Assembly: GCA_017617545.1 (NCBI GenBank)
Contig: JAFZVZ010000014.1
Span: forward strand, 59,223 to 123,222
Direction of reading: 5' to 3'
Length of the DNA stretch: 64,000 bases
DNA from: Lachnospiraceae bacterium
Lineage (GTDB): Bacteria; Bacillota; Clostridia; Lachnospirales; Lachnospiraceae
In this document: piece by piece, positions 32,822 through 41,220 of the stretch
Layout: each line of letters begins with the position of its first letter
Numbering within the stretch: position 1 is the first letter of the stretch
Notes under the pieces: generated by a model
The model's input: the letters and a program-made list of their open reading frames with translations, nothing else
Told to the model about the DNA's origin: nothing
The model's database searches: none
Made by a program: the position numbers and the translations under genes

Positions 32822-34867
32822 ATGCTTTCGATTTTGTACCTGTTATTGTGTATGCTTGTGGGCTTCGCGCTCGTGATCGTCCTGGTGCCGCGCGTCATGC
32901 AGCGGAAAATTCTGACGACCATCGGCGAGCGTGCCCGCAATCCGTTCTTTGCGCTGTTTCCGGCGTGCTTTCTGTCCGGCACGGCACTGATGACGTGGAT
33001 GGTCTATATCGCAGGGTGTCTTCTGCGCGATACGGAGCATCCGCTCTGTTACGCGAACGCCGTCGTGATGCCGCTTGCCGCTGTCGGTTCGGTGATCGCG
33101 ATCGTCTGCGTGAGAAAGAGAGTGCGGTTTAAGGAGTTTGTGCGTTCCTTACGGCCTACGACGAGCGAGATGGTGTATTTTGCGGTGTCGCTGTCCGTGT
33201 CGGTTGTGTTGATGATTGCGAGCTTTCGCGTGATCCACGGCGATATGTGCATCGCGTCGCCGGTCGTCGAGGATTTCGCGCTGCATATCAACCTGATCCG
33301 TTCATTTTCCGTGTGGGAGAAGATGCCCGCGCAGTTCCCGTACTTCACGGGAGCGGGGATCAACTACCACTTCATGATGGATTTTCTCGCGGGCAATCTG
33401 GAGCTTCTTGGGCTTCGGATCGATTTTGCGTACAATGTGCCCAGCATCCTCGCGATGACGGCGTTCTTCTGCGGCGTGTACGAGTGCTTTTTCCGTCTGT
33501 GCGGAAAGAAGAATTACTGTCATTTCGTGTGGCTTCTCGTGATGTTCCGCTCGTCGCTCGGGATTTTCCGGTTTCTGCAGGACAATCAGGGGAACCTGCG
33601 TGAAGCGTTCCGCCTGAACCGCACCTACATGGGCGCGACGGACTACGAGTGGTGGGGCATCTACCAGTCGAACGCGCTGTTGAACCAAAGACACCTGATC
33701 TTCGGGTACGCGACGGCGATGTTCGTCGTGAGCCTGTTCCTGCCGTACCTGATCCGCGGAGTGCAGGAGAGGGCGCAGATCCGGAAGGAGTGTGCCGAGG
33801 CTGGCCTTACGGAGCGCATGCGCACCGTGTTCCGCAAGGAAGCCATGCCGCGCAAGAAGTCGTCGGTTCTCACGGCGGTATTTGCCGGCCTGTGTCTGGG
33901 CATGTGCGGACTGTTCAGCGCGCACTCGGTGATCTCGGCGCTCGTGATCCTCTTCGTGATCGCGTGGTTTTCCTCGGACCAGCTGTCCTTCCTGATCACC
34001 GCGGTGATCGCGGGAGTATTGTCATGTACGGAAACAACGCTTTGCACGGACAGCATGAGCCTGTTTGAGATCCGCTTTGTGAAGGCGTGGGTGCTGCAGG
34101 ATGCGTCGCTTGGCGCGATTCTTAAGCATTTCTGGCTTCTTCTCGGGATCATGATCCCGCTTCTGATCATCCGGTTTCTGCGGACGGATGCCGCGAACCG
34201 CGTCGTGATCGCCGCGTCGGTTGTCCTGTTCGCGTTCGGGTTCCACGTGCTGATGTCCCCGGAGCCTTTGCAGAACCACAAGTACATGCTGCTCGCCATC
34301 TACTGGTTCGGGATCCAGGCGGGGATCGCGCTGTGCAACCTCTTAAGCGTAGGAAAGAAACGGATCACAAGGCTTGCGTGCATGTTTGCGGCGCTTGTGC
34401 TGCTCGTGCCGCTGACCGCGACGGGCGTGTACGATTTTTATCTCATTCTCGAAAAATGCAAAACCGAATACGGATACAAATACGAATGCCATCCGGGGCT
34501 TATGGACTGGGCGGAGGAAACCGGTGTTGACCGTGACACGCTGTTCCTCGCGCCGGACAACTTCATCGGGATGATGACGACCACGGGCCTTCAGAACTAC
34601 AACGGATATTACGGCTTTGTCCACGACGCAGGGTATGATGCATCCGAGCGGCAGGCGATCACCGAGCGCATCATTCACGCGGAAAATGAGGCCGATATGC
34701 GTCAGGCGGTGGAAGAGTGCGGAGCGGATTTCCTGGTGATCCAGTACCGCGTCCGCAAGAACGATGAATACCTGAATGAGGAGCTGATCGCCTCGGTTTA
34801 TCCCAAGGTGTATACCCGTTGGAGCGGCGTCAGCGAGTTCGCTGTTTATGACTTGAGAAAAAAATAA
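32822..34867 (+). CDS. Large integral membrane protein, GT-C-like, function unknown
   Basis: 681 residues from the ATG at 32822 (MLSILYLL), behind GGGGGGAAG. About a dozen hydrophobic segments span residues 1-560, followed by a soluble C-terminal domain of about 120 residues. A conserved-looking luminal segment reads FTGAGINYHFMMDFLAG (about 178-194), preceded by HGDMCIASP. The layout (multi-pass membrane part plus a small C-terminal domain) resembles GT-C glycosyltransferase relatives and DUF2298-type proteins, which use polyprenyl-linked sugars. No specific family is recognised with confidence. It follows polC by about 95 bases and has no evident promoter. Confidence 0.7.
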   Translation: MLSILYLLLCMLVGFALVIVLVPRVMQRKILTTIGERARNPFFALFPACFLSGTALMTWMVYIAGCLLRDTEHPLCYANAVVMPLAAVGSVIAIVCVRKRVRFKEFVRSLRPTTSEMVYFAVSLSVSVVLMIASFRVIHGDMCIASPVVEDFALHINLIRSFSVWEKMPAQFPYFTGAGINYHFMMDFLAGNLELLGLRIDFAYNVPSILAMTAFFCGVYECFFRLCGKKNYCHFVWLLVMFRSSLGIFRFLQDNQGNLREAFRLNRTYMGATDYEWWGIYQSNALLNQRHLIFGYATAMFVVSLFLPYLIRGVQERAQIRKECAEAGLTERMRTVFRKEAMPRKKSSVLTAVFAGLCLGMCGLFSAHSVISALVILFVIAWFSSDQLSFLITAVIAGVLSCTETTLCTDSMSLFEIRFVKAWVLQDASLGAILKHFWLLLGIMIPLLIIRFLRTDAANRVVIAASVVLFAFGFHVLMSPEPLQNHKYMLLAIYWFGIQAGIALCNLLSVGKKRITRLACMFAALVLLVPLTATGVYDFYLILEKCKTEYGYKYECHPGLMDWAEETGVDRDTLFLAPDNFIGMMTTTGLQNYNGYYGFVHDAGYDASERQAITERIIHAENEADMRQAVEECGADFLVIQYRVRKNDEYLNEELIASVYPKVYTRWSGVSEFAVYDLRKK

Positions 34868-34876
34868 AAAAAGTGC

Positions 34877-34905
34877 TTGCATTTTCCTTTTGAATTTGGT
34901 AATAT
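34877..34905 (+). promoter_or_regulatory. Sigma-A promoter of tRNA-Glu
   Basis: TTGCAT (34877-34882), 17-bp spacer, TAATAT (34900-34905), 16 bases before the mature tRNA 5' end. Confidence 0.85.
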
Positions 34906-34921
34906 CATTAACGCAGCATTT

Positions 34922-34993
34922 GGCTTGTTGGTCAAGGGGTCAAGACGCCGCCCTCTCACGGCGGAAACGGGGGTTCGATTCCCCCACAAGCTG
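34922..34993 (+). tRNA. tRNA-Glu (anticodon CTC)
   Basis: A complete cloverleaf of 72 bases. The acceptor stem GGCTTGT (34922-34928) pairs with ACAAGCT (34986-34992), one G-U pair, with discriminator G34993. The anticodon stem CCGCC/GGCGG encloses the loop CTCTCAC with anticodon CTC at 34955-34957, reading GAG. The T arm GGGGG-TTCGATT-CCCCC is canonical. CCA is not encoded and must be added. GAG is heavily used in this window, which fits a dedicated CTC tRNA. Own promoter and terminator. Confidence 0.96.
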
Positions 34994-34997
34994 TTCA

Positions 34998-35031
34998 CTG
35001 GACCGGGTTTTGTCAAATCCGGTCCAGTTTT
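34998..35031 (+). terminator. Terminator of tRNA-Glu
   Basis: CTGGACCGG (34998-35006) pairs with CCGGTCCAG (35019-35027), followed by TTTT. Confidence 0.9.
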
Positions 35032-35097
35032 CTTTATACGCAGAGTTTTTCGTTTCCTCTCAGGTCGGGAGAAGAGCTCCCGGAAAGGAGAACTGAC

Positions 35098-36336
35098 ATG
35101 AAGTGTTCCGTATCCAGAACCGTACGTTTGCTGATCGCTTTGCTTCTGATCGTGTCGATGCTCGCGGCATGCTCAAACGGCGGCAACCAGAGCACGCAGG
35201 AGAATACAACGCCGACGCCGACGGAGGTTCCCGCAACGCCTACCGCGACAGAGGTTCCCGCGTCGCCGACACCGACGCCCAATCCGCTCGATTCGATGAC
35301 GCTCAAGGAGAAATATAAGGATGATTTCATGATCGGCGTGGCAATGCCGGCCAACATCATCAACAATGCGGCGTTCAAGGATGTCATCGTCGGAAACTTC
35401 AATAGCATGACGTTTGAGAATGAGACCAAGCCGGATGCCATCCTTCGCAAGGACGAGTGCCAGAAGGGTCTTCCGGATACATACACGGAGCCGGTCATCA
35501 ATGTTTCCGCGATCGCGAGGAGCATGCAGTTCGCGAAGGAGAACGGGATCAAGGTCCGTTTCCACACGCTGATCTGGCATTCCCAGACGCCGTCGTGGTT
35601 CTTCACCGAGGATTATACGCCGAACGGTCAGAGAGTGACAAGGGATGTCATGCTCAAACGCATGGAGAGCTACATCCGCCAGGTCATGACCTACATGGAG
35701 GAGAATTATCCCGGACAGATCTACTGCTATGACGTTGTCAACGAGGCGATCGATCCGCCGCACGGCGATGCGAACGGTATGCGCAAGGACAGCCCGTGGT
35801 ACGAGGTCATCGGACCGGATTTCATGAACTATGCGTTCGAGTACGCGAGAAAATACGCTCCCGAGGGCGTTGATCTGTATTACAACGATTACAACTGCTT
35901 TTCCAAGTCGGCGCAGATCATCGAGTGCCTGCGTCCGATCAAGGAGGCCGGCAACATCGACGGTATCGGCATGCAGAGCCACATTTCCACCACGGACAAT
36001 GTCGACCGTCAGATCCGCGGCACCGCGGCCAAGTTCTCGGCGGAAGGATACAAGGTTCAGCTGACGGAGCTTGACATCGGCGTCTCGTCGACGAACAAGA
36101 ACGCCGAGGAGCTGCAGGCCATGAAGTACTGCGTGCTCTTCAAGAAAATGCAGCAGGGCAAGCAGAACGGTACGATCAATATCGACTGCATCACGATCTG
36201 GGGTCTGTATGACAGTGTTTCGTGGCGCAGGGAGGAAATGCCGCTTCTGTACCGCTTCGACGGATCAAAACTTGTTAAGAAACGCGCATGGTACGGGGCG
36301 ATGCAGGATCCCGAGATCAAGGCGGTTGAATACTAA
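35098..36336 (+). CDS. GH10 endo-1,4-beta-xylanase, surface lipoprotein
   Basis: 412 residues. A lipoprotein signal peptide ends in L22-A-A-C25. A Pro/Thr/Glu linker with TPTPTEVPA-type repeats (about 31-62) tethers the GH10 barrel (about 65-410). The acid/base is E216 in DVVNEA and the nucleophile E324 in LTELDIG; HTLIWHSQTPSWF lies in the substrate cleft. Retaining endo-xylanases hydrolyse internal beta-1,4 bonds of xylan. A membrane anchor outside the cell suits release of oligomers for import. AAGGAG is 7 bases before the ATG. Glucuronoxylan would also yield glucuronate for the uxaC pathway in this window. No carbohydrate-binding module is attached. Confidence 0.93.
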   Translation: MKCSVSRTVRLLIALLLIVSMLAACSNGGNQSTQENTTPTPTEVPATPTATEVPASPTPTPNPLDSMTLKEKYKDDFMIGVAMPANIINNAAFKDVIVGNFNSMTFENETKPDAILRKDECQKGLPDTYTEPVINVSAIARSMQFAKENGIKVRFHTLIWHSQTPSWFFTEDYTPNGQRVTRDVMLKRMESYIRQVMTYMEENYPGQIYCYDVVNEAIDPPHGDANGMRKDSPWYEVIGPDFMNYAFEYARKYAPEGVDLYYNDYNCFSKSAQIIECLRPIKEAGNIDGIGMQSHISTTDNVDRQIRGTAAKFSAEGYKVQLTELDIGVSSTNKNAEELQAMKYCVLFKKMQQGKQNGTINIDCITIWGLYDSVSWRREEMPLLYRFDGSKLVKKRAWYGAMQDPEIKAVEY

Positions 36337-36381
36337 AAATACGACAATAAAGATATCTGTGTGTAACGGAGGTAACCTACG

Positions 36382-39048
36382 ATGAAAAAGTACGGTGTGA
36401 ATGAGCTTCGGAGAATGTATCTGGAATTCTTCGAAAGCAAGGAGCATCTCAAGATGAACAGCTTCTCGCTTGTTCCGCAGAACGACAAGAGCCTTCTGCT
36501 GATCAACGCGGGCATGGCGCCTTTGAAGCCTTATTTTACGGGGCAGGAGATCCCTCCGAGACGCCGTGTCACGACTTGCCAGAAGTGCGTTCGCACCGGT
36601 GATATCGAAAATGTAGGCAAGACCGCGAGACATCTCACGTTCTTCGAGATGCTCGGAAACTTCTCCTTCGGCGATTACTTCAAGCATGAGGCGATCGCAT
36701 GGAGCTGGGAGTTCCTGACGAAGGTGCTCGGTCTTGACGAGAACCGCCTGTATCCGTCGGTATACCAGGATGACGACGAGGCGTTCGACATCTGGAACAA
36801 GGAGATCGGCGTTGCGAAGGACCGCATTTTCCGCTTCGGAAAGGCCGACAACTTCTGGGAGCACGGCGCAGGTCCGTGCGGTCCCTGCTCGGAGATCTAC
36901 TACGACCGCGGCGAGAAGTACGGCTGCGGCAAGCCCGGCTGTACCGTAGGCTGCGACTGCGACCGTTACATGGAAGTGTGGAACAACGTGTTCACGCAGT
37001 TCAACGGCGACGGCAAGGGCGGTTACGAGGAGTTGGAAAATAAGAACATCGACACCGGTATGGGTCTTGAGCGTCTCGCGGTTGTGTGCCAGGACGTGGA
37101 CACCGTGTTCGATATTGATACGATGAAGGCGCTTCGCGACCGCGTGTGCGAGCTCGCGGGCGTGGAGTATGAGTCCGATCCGAAGAAGGACGTTTCCATC
37201 CGCCTGATCACGGACCACATCCGTTCCGTGACGTTCATGACGAGCGACGGTATCCTTCCGTCGAACGAGGGACGCGGCTATGTGCTCCGCCGTCTCTTAC
37301 GACGCGCGGCAAGACACGGAAGACTTCTCGGCATCAAGGGACAGTTCCTCGCGAACCTCTGCGAGACTGTCATCCGTGACGCGAAGGACGGTTATCCGGA
37401 GCTTGAGGAGAAGAAGGAGTACATCTTCACCGTCCTCAACAACGAGGAGGAGAAGTTCAACAAGACGATCGACCAGGGCCTTGAGATCCTTGCGGGCATG
37501 GAGGAGGCGCTTGTTGCCGAGGGCAAGACCGTGCTCGGCGGCGACGACGCGTTCAAACTCTATGACACGTACGGCTTCCCGCTTGACCTCACGGAGGAGA
37601 TCCTTGCCGAGCGCGGCATGACGATCGACGTCGACGGATACAAGAAGGCCATGGAGGCACAGAGAACGCTCGCGCGCAACTCCCGCAAGAAGACGAACTA
37701 CATGGGTGCTGACGCGACCGTGTACGATGAGATCGATCCTTCCATCACATCGGAATTTATCGGATATGACAATGCTGCGTGCGACGCGAAGATCCTCGTC
37801 ATGACGAAGGAGACTGAGGGCAACGGCGAGATCGCGACCGTGCTCACCGAGGGTGAGAGCGGAGCGATCATCACGGACAAGACCGTATGCTACGCGACGA
37901 TGGGCGGCCAGCAGGGTGACTGCGGACGCATCTACATCGAGGAGGAAGGCGAGACGACGGCAGAGTTTGACGTGGTTGACACAATCAAGCTCAAGGGCGG
38001 CAAGATCGCGCATATCGGTACGGTTGCCGGCGGTTCGTTCAGCACGGGAGATACCGTGACCGTTGCGTATGACAAGGCCAAGAGACTTGCGACCGCGAAG
38101 AACCACTCCGCGACGCACCTTCTTCAGAAGGCGCTCCGCACCGTTCTCGGATCGCATGTAGAGCAGGCAGGTTCGTTCGTCAACCCCGAGAGACTCCGCT
38201 TCGACTTCTCGCATTTCAACGCGATGACGAAGGAGGAGATCGCGCAGGTTGAGACGCTCGTGAACGAGGCTATCGCTGCGGACTACCCGGTAGTGACGAA
38301 GCTGATGAGCATCGATGAGGCACGCAAGACCGGCGCCATGGCTCTGTTCGGCGAAAAATACGGCGAGGTCGTGCGCGTGGTCGACATGGGCGGCTACAGC
38401 ATCGAGCTTTGCGGTGGTACGCATGTTGCCAACACCGGAAGCATTGCTTCCTTCAAGATCGTCAGCGAGTCCGGTATCGCGGCCGGCACGAGACGTATTG
38501 AGGCGATCACGGCAGGCAATGTGATCGAATACTATAAGACGCTGGAGCAGGAGCTCTTCACGGCAGCGAAAGCGGCGAAGTGCGAGCCCGCGAACCTTGC
38601 GACGAAGATCGAGGCGCTCCTTGCGGAGCTCAAGGCTTCCGAGCAGGAAAATGAAAAGCTGAAGGCGAAGATCGCTGACGCGTCTCTTTCGGATGTCCTT
38701 TCGGATGTCACGGAGGTGAACGGCATCAAGATCCTCGCGGCCAAGGTTCCGAACCTTGACATGAACGCTCTGCGCAACTTCAGCGATAAGATGAAGGTGA
38801 AGCTCGGCGAGTGCGTTATCGTTCTCGCATCCGTGCTTGACGATAAGGTCAACCTCGTTGCTGCGGCAACCGACGGCGCGATCGCGAAGGGTGCTCACGC
38901 GGGCAACCTGATCAAGGAGATCGCATCCCTCGTCGGAGGTGGCGGCGGCGGACGTCCGAACATGGCGCAGGCCGGCGGCAAGAACCCCGCGGGAGTGGAC
39001 GCTTGTGTCGCGAAGGCCAAGGAAGCAGCAGCGGGACAGATCGCGTAA
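36382..39048 (+). CDS. alaS: Alanyl-tRNA synthetase
   Basis: 888 residues, full length. The N-terminal class II catalytic core includes FFEMLGNFSFGDYFK (about 91-105). The editing domain has the zinc motif H575-x3-H579 and C677-x3-H681, and the C-terminal DHHA1 domain ends in a Gly-rich GGGGGGRPNMAQAGG stretch. It charges tRNA-Ala and clears mischarged Ser and Gly. CGGAGG precedes the ATG. The 45-base gap from the xylanase gene leaves no room for a T-box. Confidence 0.98.
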   Translation: MKKYGVNELRRMYLEFFESKEHLKMNSFSLVPQNDKSLLLINAGMAPLKPYFTGQEIPPRRRVTTCQKCVRTGDIENVGKTARHLTFFEMLGNFSFGDYFKHEAIAWSWEFLTKVLGLDENRLYPSVYQDDDEAFDIWNKEIGVAKDRIFRFGKADNFWEHGAGPCGPCSEIYYDRGEKYGCGKPGCTVGCDCDRYMEVWNNVFTQFNGDGKGGYEELENKNIDTGMGLERLAVVCQDVDTVFDIDTMKALRDRVCELAGVEYESDPKKDVSIRLITDHIRSVTFMTSDGILPSNEGRGYVLRRLLRRAARHGRLLGIKGQFLANLCETVIRDAKDGYPELEEKKEYIFTVLNNEEEKFNKTIDQGLEILAGMEEALVAEGKTVLGGDDAFKLYDTYGFPLDLTEEILAERGMTIDVDGYKKAMEAQRTLARNSRKKTNYMGADATVYDEIDPSITSEFIGYDNAACDAKILVMTKETEGNGEIATVLTEGESGAIITDKTVCYATMGGQQGDCGRIYIEEEGETTAEFDVVDTIKLKGGKIAHIGTVAGGSFSTGDTVTVAYDKAKRLATAKNHSATHLLQKALRTVLGSHVEQAGSFVNPERLRFDFSHFNAMTKEEIAQVETLVNEAIAADYPVVTKLMSIDEARKTGAMALFGEKYGEVVRVVDMGGYSIELCGGTHVANTGSIASFKIVSESGIAAGTRRIEAITAGNVIEYYKTLEQELFTAAKAAKCEPANLATKIEALLAELKASEQENEKLKAKIADASLSDVLSDVTEVNGIKILAAKVPNLDMNALRNFSDKMKVKLGECVIVLASVLDDKVNLVAAATDGAIAKGAHAGNLIKEIASLVGGGGGGRPNMAQAGGKNPAGVDACVAKAKEAAAGQIA

Positions 39049-39060
39049 GCGTTTCTAATC

Positions 39061-39183
39061 GATTGACGCGTTTGCGTCAATCGTTGCCGAATGCGCGCCC
39101 GCGAAGCGGGCAAATTTCCTCTGCGCATTCGTGCAATCCGCCGGAGGCAAAGGAACCGCTGATTTATTCTGCGGTTCCCTTTA
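39061..39183 (+). terminator. Hairpin cluster ending in the alaS terminator
   Basis: Three structures follow alaS. GATTGACGC (39061-39069) pairs with GCGTCAATC (39074-39082). CGAATGCGC (39088-39096) pairs with GCGCATTCG (39123-39131) and encloses GCCCGC-GAA-GCGGGC (39097-39111). GGAACCGC (39152-39159) pairs with GCGGTTCC (39171-39178) with an AAA/CTTT extension. Only the last resembles a terminator. The first two have no T-tract and may be a palindromic repeat element. Confidence 0.6.
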
Positions 39184-39191
39184 AAAAGTCG

Positions 39192-39219
39192 TTGACATCC
39201 GCTGATTATGTGGTACAAT
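39192..39219 (+). promoter_or_regulatory. Sigma-A promoter of rpsU
   Basis: TTGACA (39192-39197), 16-bp spacer, TACAAT (39214-39219), giving a leader of about 85 bases. Confidence 0.88.
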
Positions 39220-39311
39220 GAGTTACGGTCGCATCCGTTTTTCAATGAAAACGCATGTGACAAAGGCGTTTTGCGCATCGTCGCAGTCGCCACGGAAGGC
39301 AGGTGAGAACA

Positions 39312-39488
39312 GTGTCAAGTGTTATCGTAAAAGAGAACGAGTCCCTGGACAGCGCTCTTCGCAGATTCAAGAGAAACTGCGCTAAGGCAGGTATCCAGCA
39401 GGAGATTCGCAAGAGAGAGCATTACGAGAAGCCCAGCGTTCGTCGCAAGAAGAAGTCCGAGGCTGCCCGTAAGAGAAAGTACAAGTAA
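39312..39488 (+). CDS. rpsU: 30S ribosomal protein S21
   Basis: 58 residues from a GTG start at 39312, giving [19 protein letters not shown], which matches the S21 family start; an earlier GTG at 39303 would add three residues overlapping the ribosome binding region AGGTGAG. The C-terminus is a highly basic [15 protein letters not shown] tail. S21 helps base-pair mRNA leaders with the ribosome. It has its own promoter and a strong terminator. Confidence 0.97.
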   Translation: MSSVIVKENESLDSALRRFKRNCAKAGIQQEIRKREHYEKPSVRRKKKSEAARKRKYK

Positions 39489-39498
39489 GAATTGATCA

Positions 39499-39536
39499 GG
39501 GAGGATCGCGGAAACGATCCTCCCGTTTTCTTTTTT
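39499..39536 (+). terminator. Strong terminator of rpsU
   Basis: GGGAGGATCG (39499-39508) pairs perfectly with CGATCCTCCC (39515-39524), followed by GTTTTCTTTTTT. Confidence 0.93.
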
Positions 39537-39547
39537 GCGTTAAACAG

Positions 39548-39576
39548 TGGCATTTTGCAGGGATATTTGCTATAAT
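39548..39576 (+). promoter_or_regulatory. Extended -10 promoter of phoH-ybeY
   Basis: TATAAT (39571-39576) preceded by TGC (extended -10), with a weak -35 TGGCAT at 39548-39553 and a 17-bp spacer. The start codon is 31 bases further on. Confidence 0.75.
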
Positions 39577-39606
39577 ATTTCCGATTGTGCACTTTCGGAG
39601 GTACAA

Positions 39607-40650
39607 ATGGTTGAAACATTGACCGGGATCCCGGTTTCCAGACAGAAATTGATCTTCGGCGAGATGGATGAATTCGCCAAGCAGATAGAGAAAACCCTGC
39701 GCGTGACGATCGTGACGCGTGAGGAGGAGATCCGCATCGTCGGCGAGGACGGGCCCTGTGACAAGGCCAAGAGAGTTCTCACGACGCTTCTTGCGCTTGC
39801 GGAGCGCGGATCCGACATCAACATTCAGAATGTCAATTACACGCTGTCCCTTGTCAAGGAAAATGATGAGGGCAGCATGCTCAGTGTGGATTCGGAACTG
39901 ATCTGCCATACGATCACGGGCAGACCGATCAAGCCGAAGACACTCGGACAGAAGAATTACGTGGATAATATCCGCGACAACATGATCACGTTCGGCGTCG
40001 GCCCTGCCGGTACCGGCAAGACGTACCTCGCGATGGCGATGGCCGTCACGGCATTCAAGAACGATGAGGTGAGCCGCATCATTCTGACAAGACCCGCGAT
40101 CGAGGCGGGAGAGAAGCTCGGCTTCCTTCCCGGCGATCTTCAGAGCAAGGTCGACCCGTATCTTCGTCCTCTGTACGACGCGCTCTACCAGATCATGGGA
40201 GCGGAGTCGTTCACGAAGAACATGGAGAAGGGTCTGATCGAGGTTGCGCCGCTTGCGTACATGCGAGGACGCACGCTCGACAACGCGTTCATCATTCTCG
40301 ATGAGGCGCAAAATACAACCCCGGCGCAGATGAAGATGTTCCTTACGCGTATCGGCTTCGGCTCGAAGGTTGTCGTGACCGGTGACCGCACGCAGAAGGA
40401 CCTTCCGGCGGACCAGATATCCGGCCTTGATGTCGCGACGAAGGTGCTGACCGGGATCGAGGGCATCGCATTTTCCGCATTGACGGGCGCCGACGTCGTG
40501 AGACATCCTCTGGTACAGAAGATCGTCATGGCATATGAATCGTACGAGGAAGCCGCGGCGAAGAAACACCGCCCGGAGCGTCCGGGAAGACGGTTTGCGC
40601 GGCCGGTGCGTGCCGTGAAGAAGACTGAGGACGGCGGGGAGGTCAAATAA
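39607..40650 (+). CDS. phoH: PhoH-like ATPase
   Basis: 347 residues from the ATG at 39607, which has CGGAGG 5 bases upstream. An N-terminal KH-like region (about 1-100) precedes the ATPase with Walker A GPAGTGKT (132-139) and Walker B FIILDEAQN. PhoH proteins are RNA-associated ATPases whose cellular job is still unclear. The gene shares its last base with ybeY (stop TAA/ATG overlap), a pairing seen across bacteria and suggesting a role in rRNA maturation or quality control. Confidence 0.95.
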   Translation: MVETLTGIPVSRQKLIFGEMDEFAKQIEKTLRVTIVTREEEIRIVGEDGPCDKAKRVLTTLLALAERGSDINIQNVNYTLSLVKENDEGSMLSVDSELICHTITGRPIKPKTLGQKNYVDNIRDNMITFGVGPAGTGKTYLAMAMAVTAFKNDEVSRIILTRPAIEAGEKLGFLPGDLQSKVDPYLRPLYDALYQIMGAESFTKNMEKGLIEVAPLAYMRGRTLDNAFIILDEAQNTTPAQMKMFLTRIGFGSKVVVTGDRTQKDLPADQISGLDVATKVLTGIEGIAFSALTGADVVRHPLVQKIVMAYESYEEAAAKKHRPERPGRRFARPVRAVKKTEDGGEVK

Positions 40651-41156
40651 TGGCATTTTACTTTGAATCCGAGTGGGAAGGTGATGTGTTCCCCGATTGC
40701 GAGAGCGTGTTAGCGAAGGTGTTCGAGAAGGCGTGCGACTATGTGGAGTGCCCGTATGAGTGCACGGTCAACATGCTCCTCACGGATGATACCGCGATCC
40801 ATTCGATGAACAAGGAGTTCCGCGGGATCGACCGCGCGACGGACGTGCTGAGCTTTCCAATGGTGGACTACGAGAAGCCGGGTTGCTTCGACGGGCTCGA
40901 GAACCACATGGAGGAGTATTTTGAGCCTGACAGTGGAGAGCTGTTGTTAGGTGACATCGTGATCTCCGTGGAGCGCGCGATCGCGCAGGCTGCGGAGTAC
41001 GGACATTCCCTCAAGCGCGAGATGGCGTTCCTCACGGCGCACAGCATGCTTCATCTGTTCGGATACGACCATATGGATGACGCGGAGCGCGAGGAGATGG
41101 AGCGGATGCAGGAGGAGATCCTCGCACAGCTCGGCATCGGAAGAGACGCGGAATAA
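40650..41156 (+). CDS. ybeY: Endoribonuclease YbeY (rRNA maturation factor)
   Basis: 168 residues. The zinc site H131-x3-H135-x5-H141 (HSMLHLFGYDH) is complete, and TDVLSFPM is the conserved upstream block. YbeY takes part in 16S rRNA 3'-end processing and ribosome quality control. It overlaps phoH by one base. In many Clostridia the next genes are dgkA, cdd and era; here a MOP-family flippase follows instead. Confidence 0.97.
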   Translation: MAFYFESEWEGDVFPDCESVLAKVFEKACDYVECPYECTVNMLLTDDTAIHSMNKEFRGIDRATDVLSFPMVDYEKPGCFDGLENHMEEYFEPDSGELLLGDIVISVERAIAQAAEYGHSLKREMAFLTAHSMLHLFGYDHMDDAEREEMERMQEEILAQLGIGRDAE

Positions 41157-41220
41157 TAAACGATGACGTAAACCGTCGCTTGTCGGCGGACAGAATCGGT
41201 TTTCAAGGAGCGGTCTGGTT

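Noticed and set aside
36337-36381. T-box leader for alaS
   Set aside because: The gap is only 45 bases; there is no room for a specifier stem and antiterminator.
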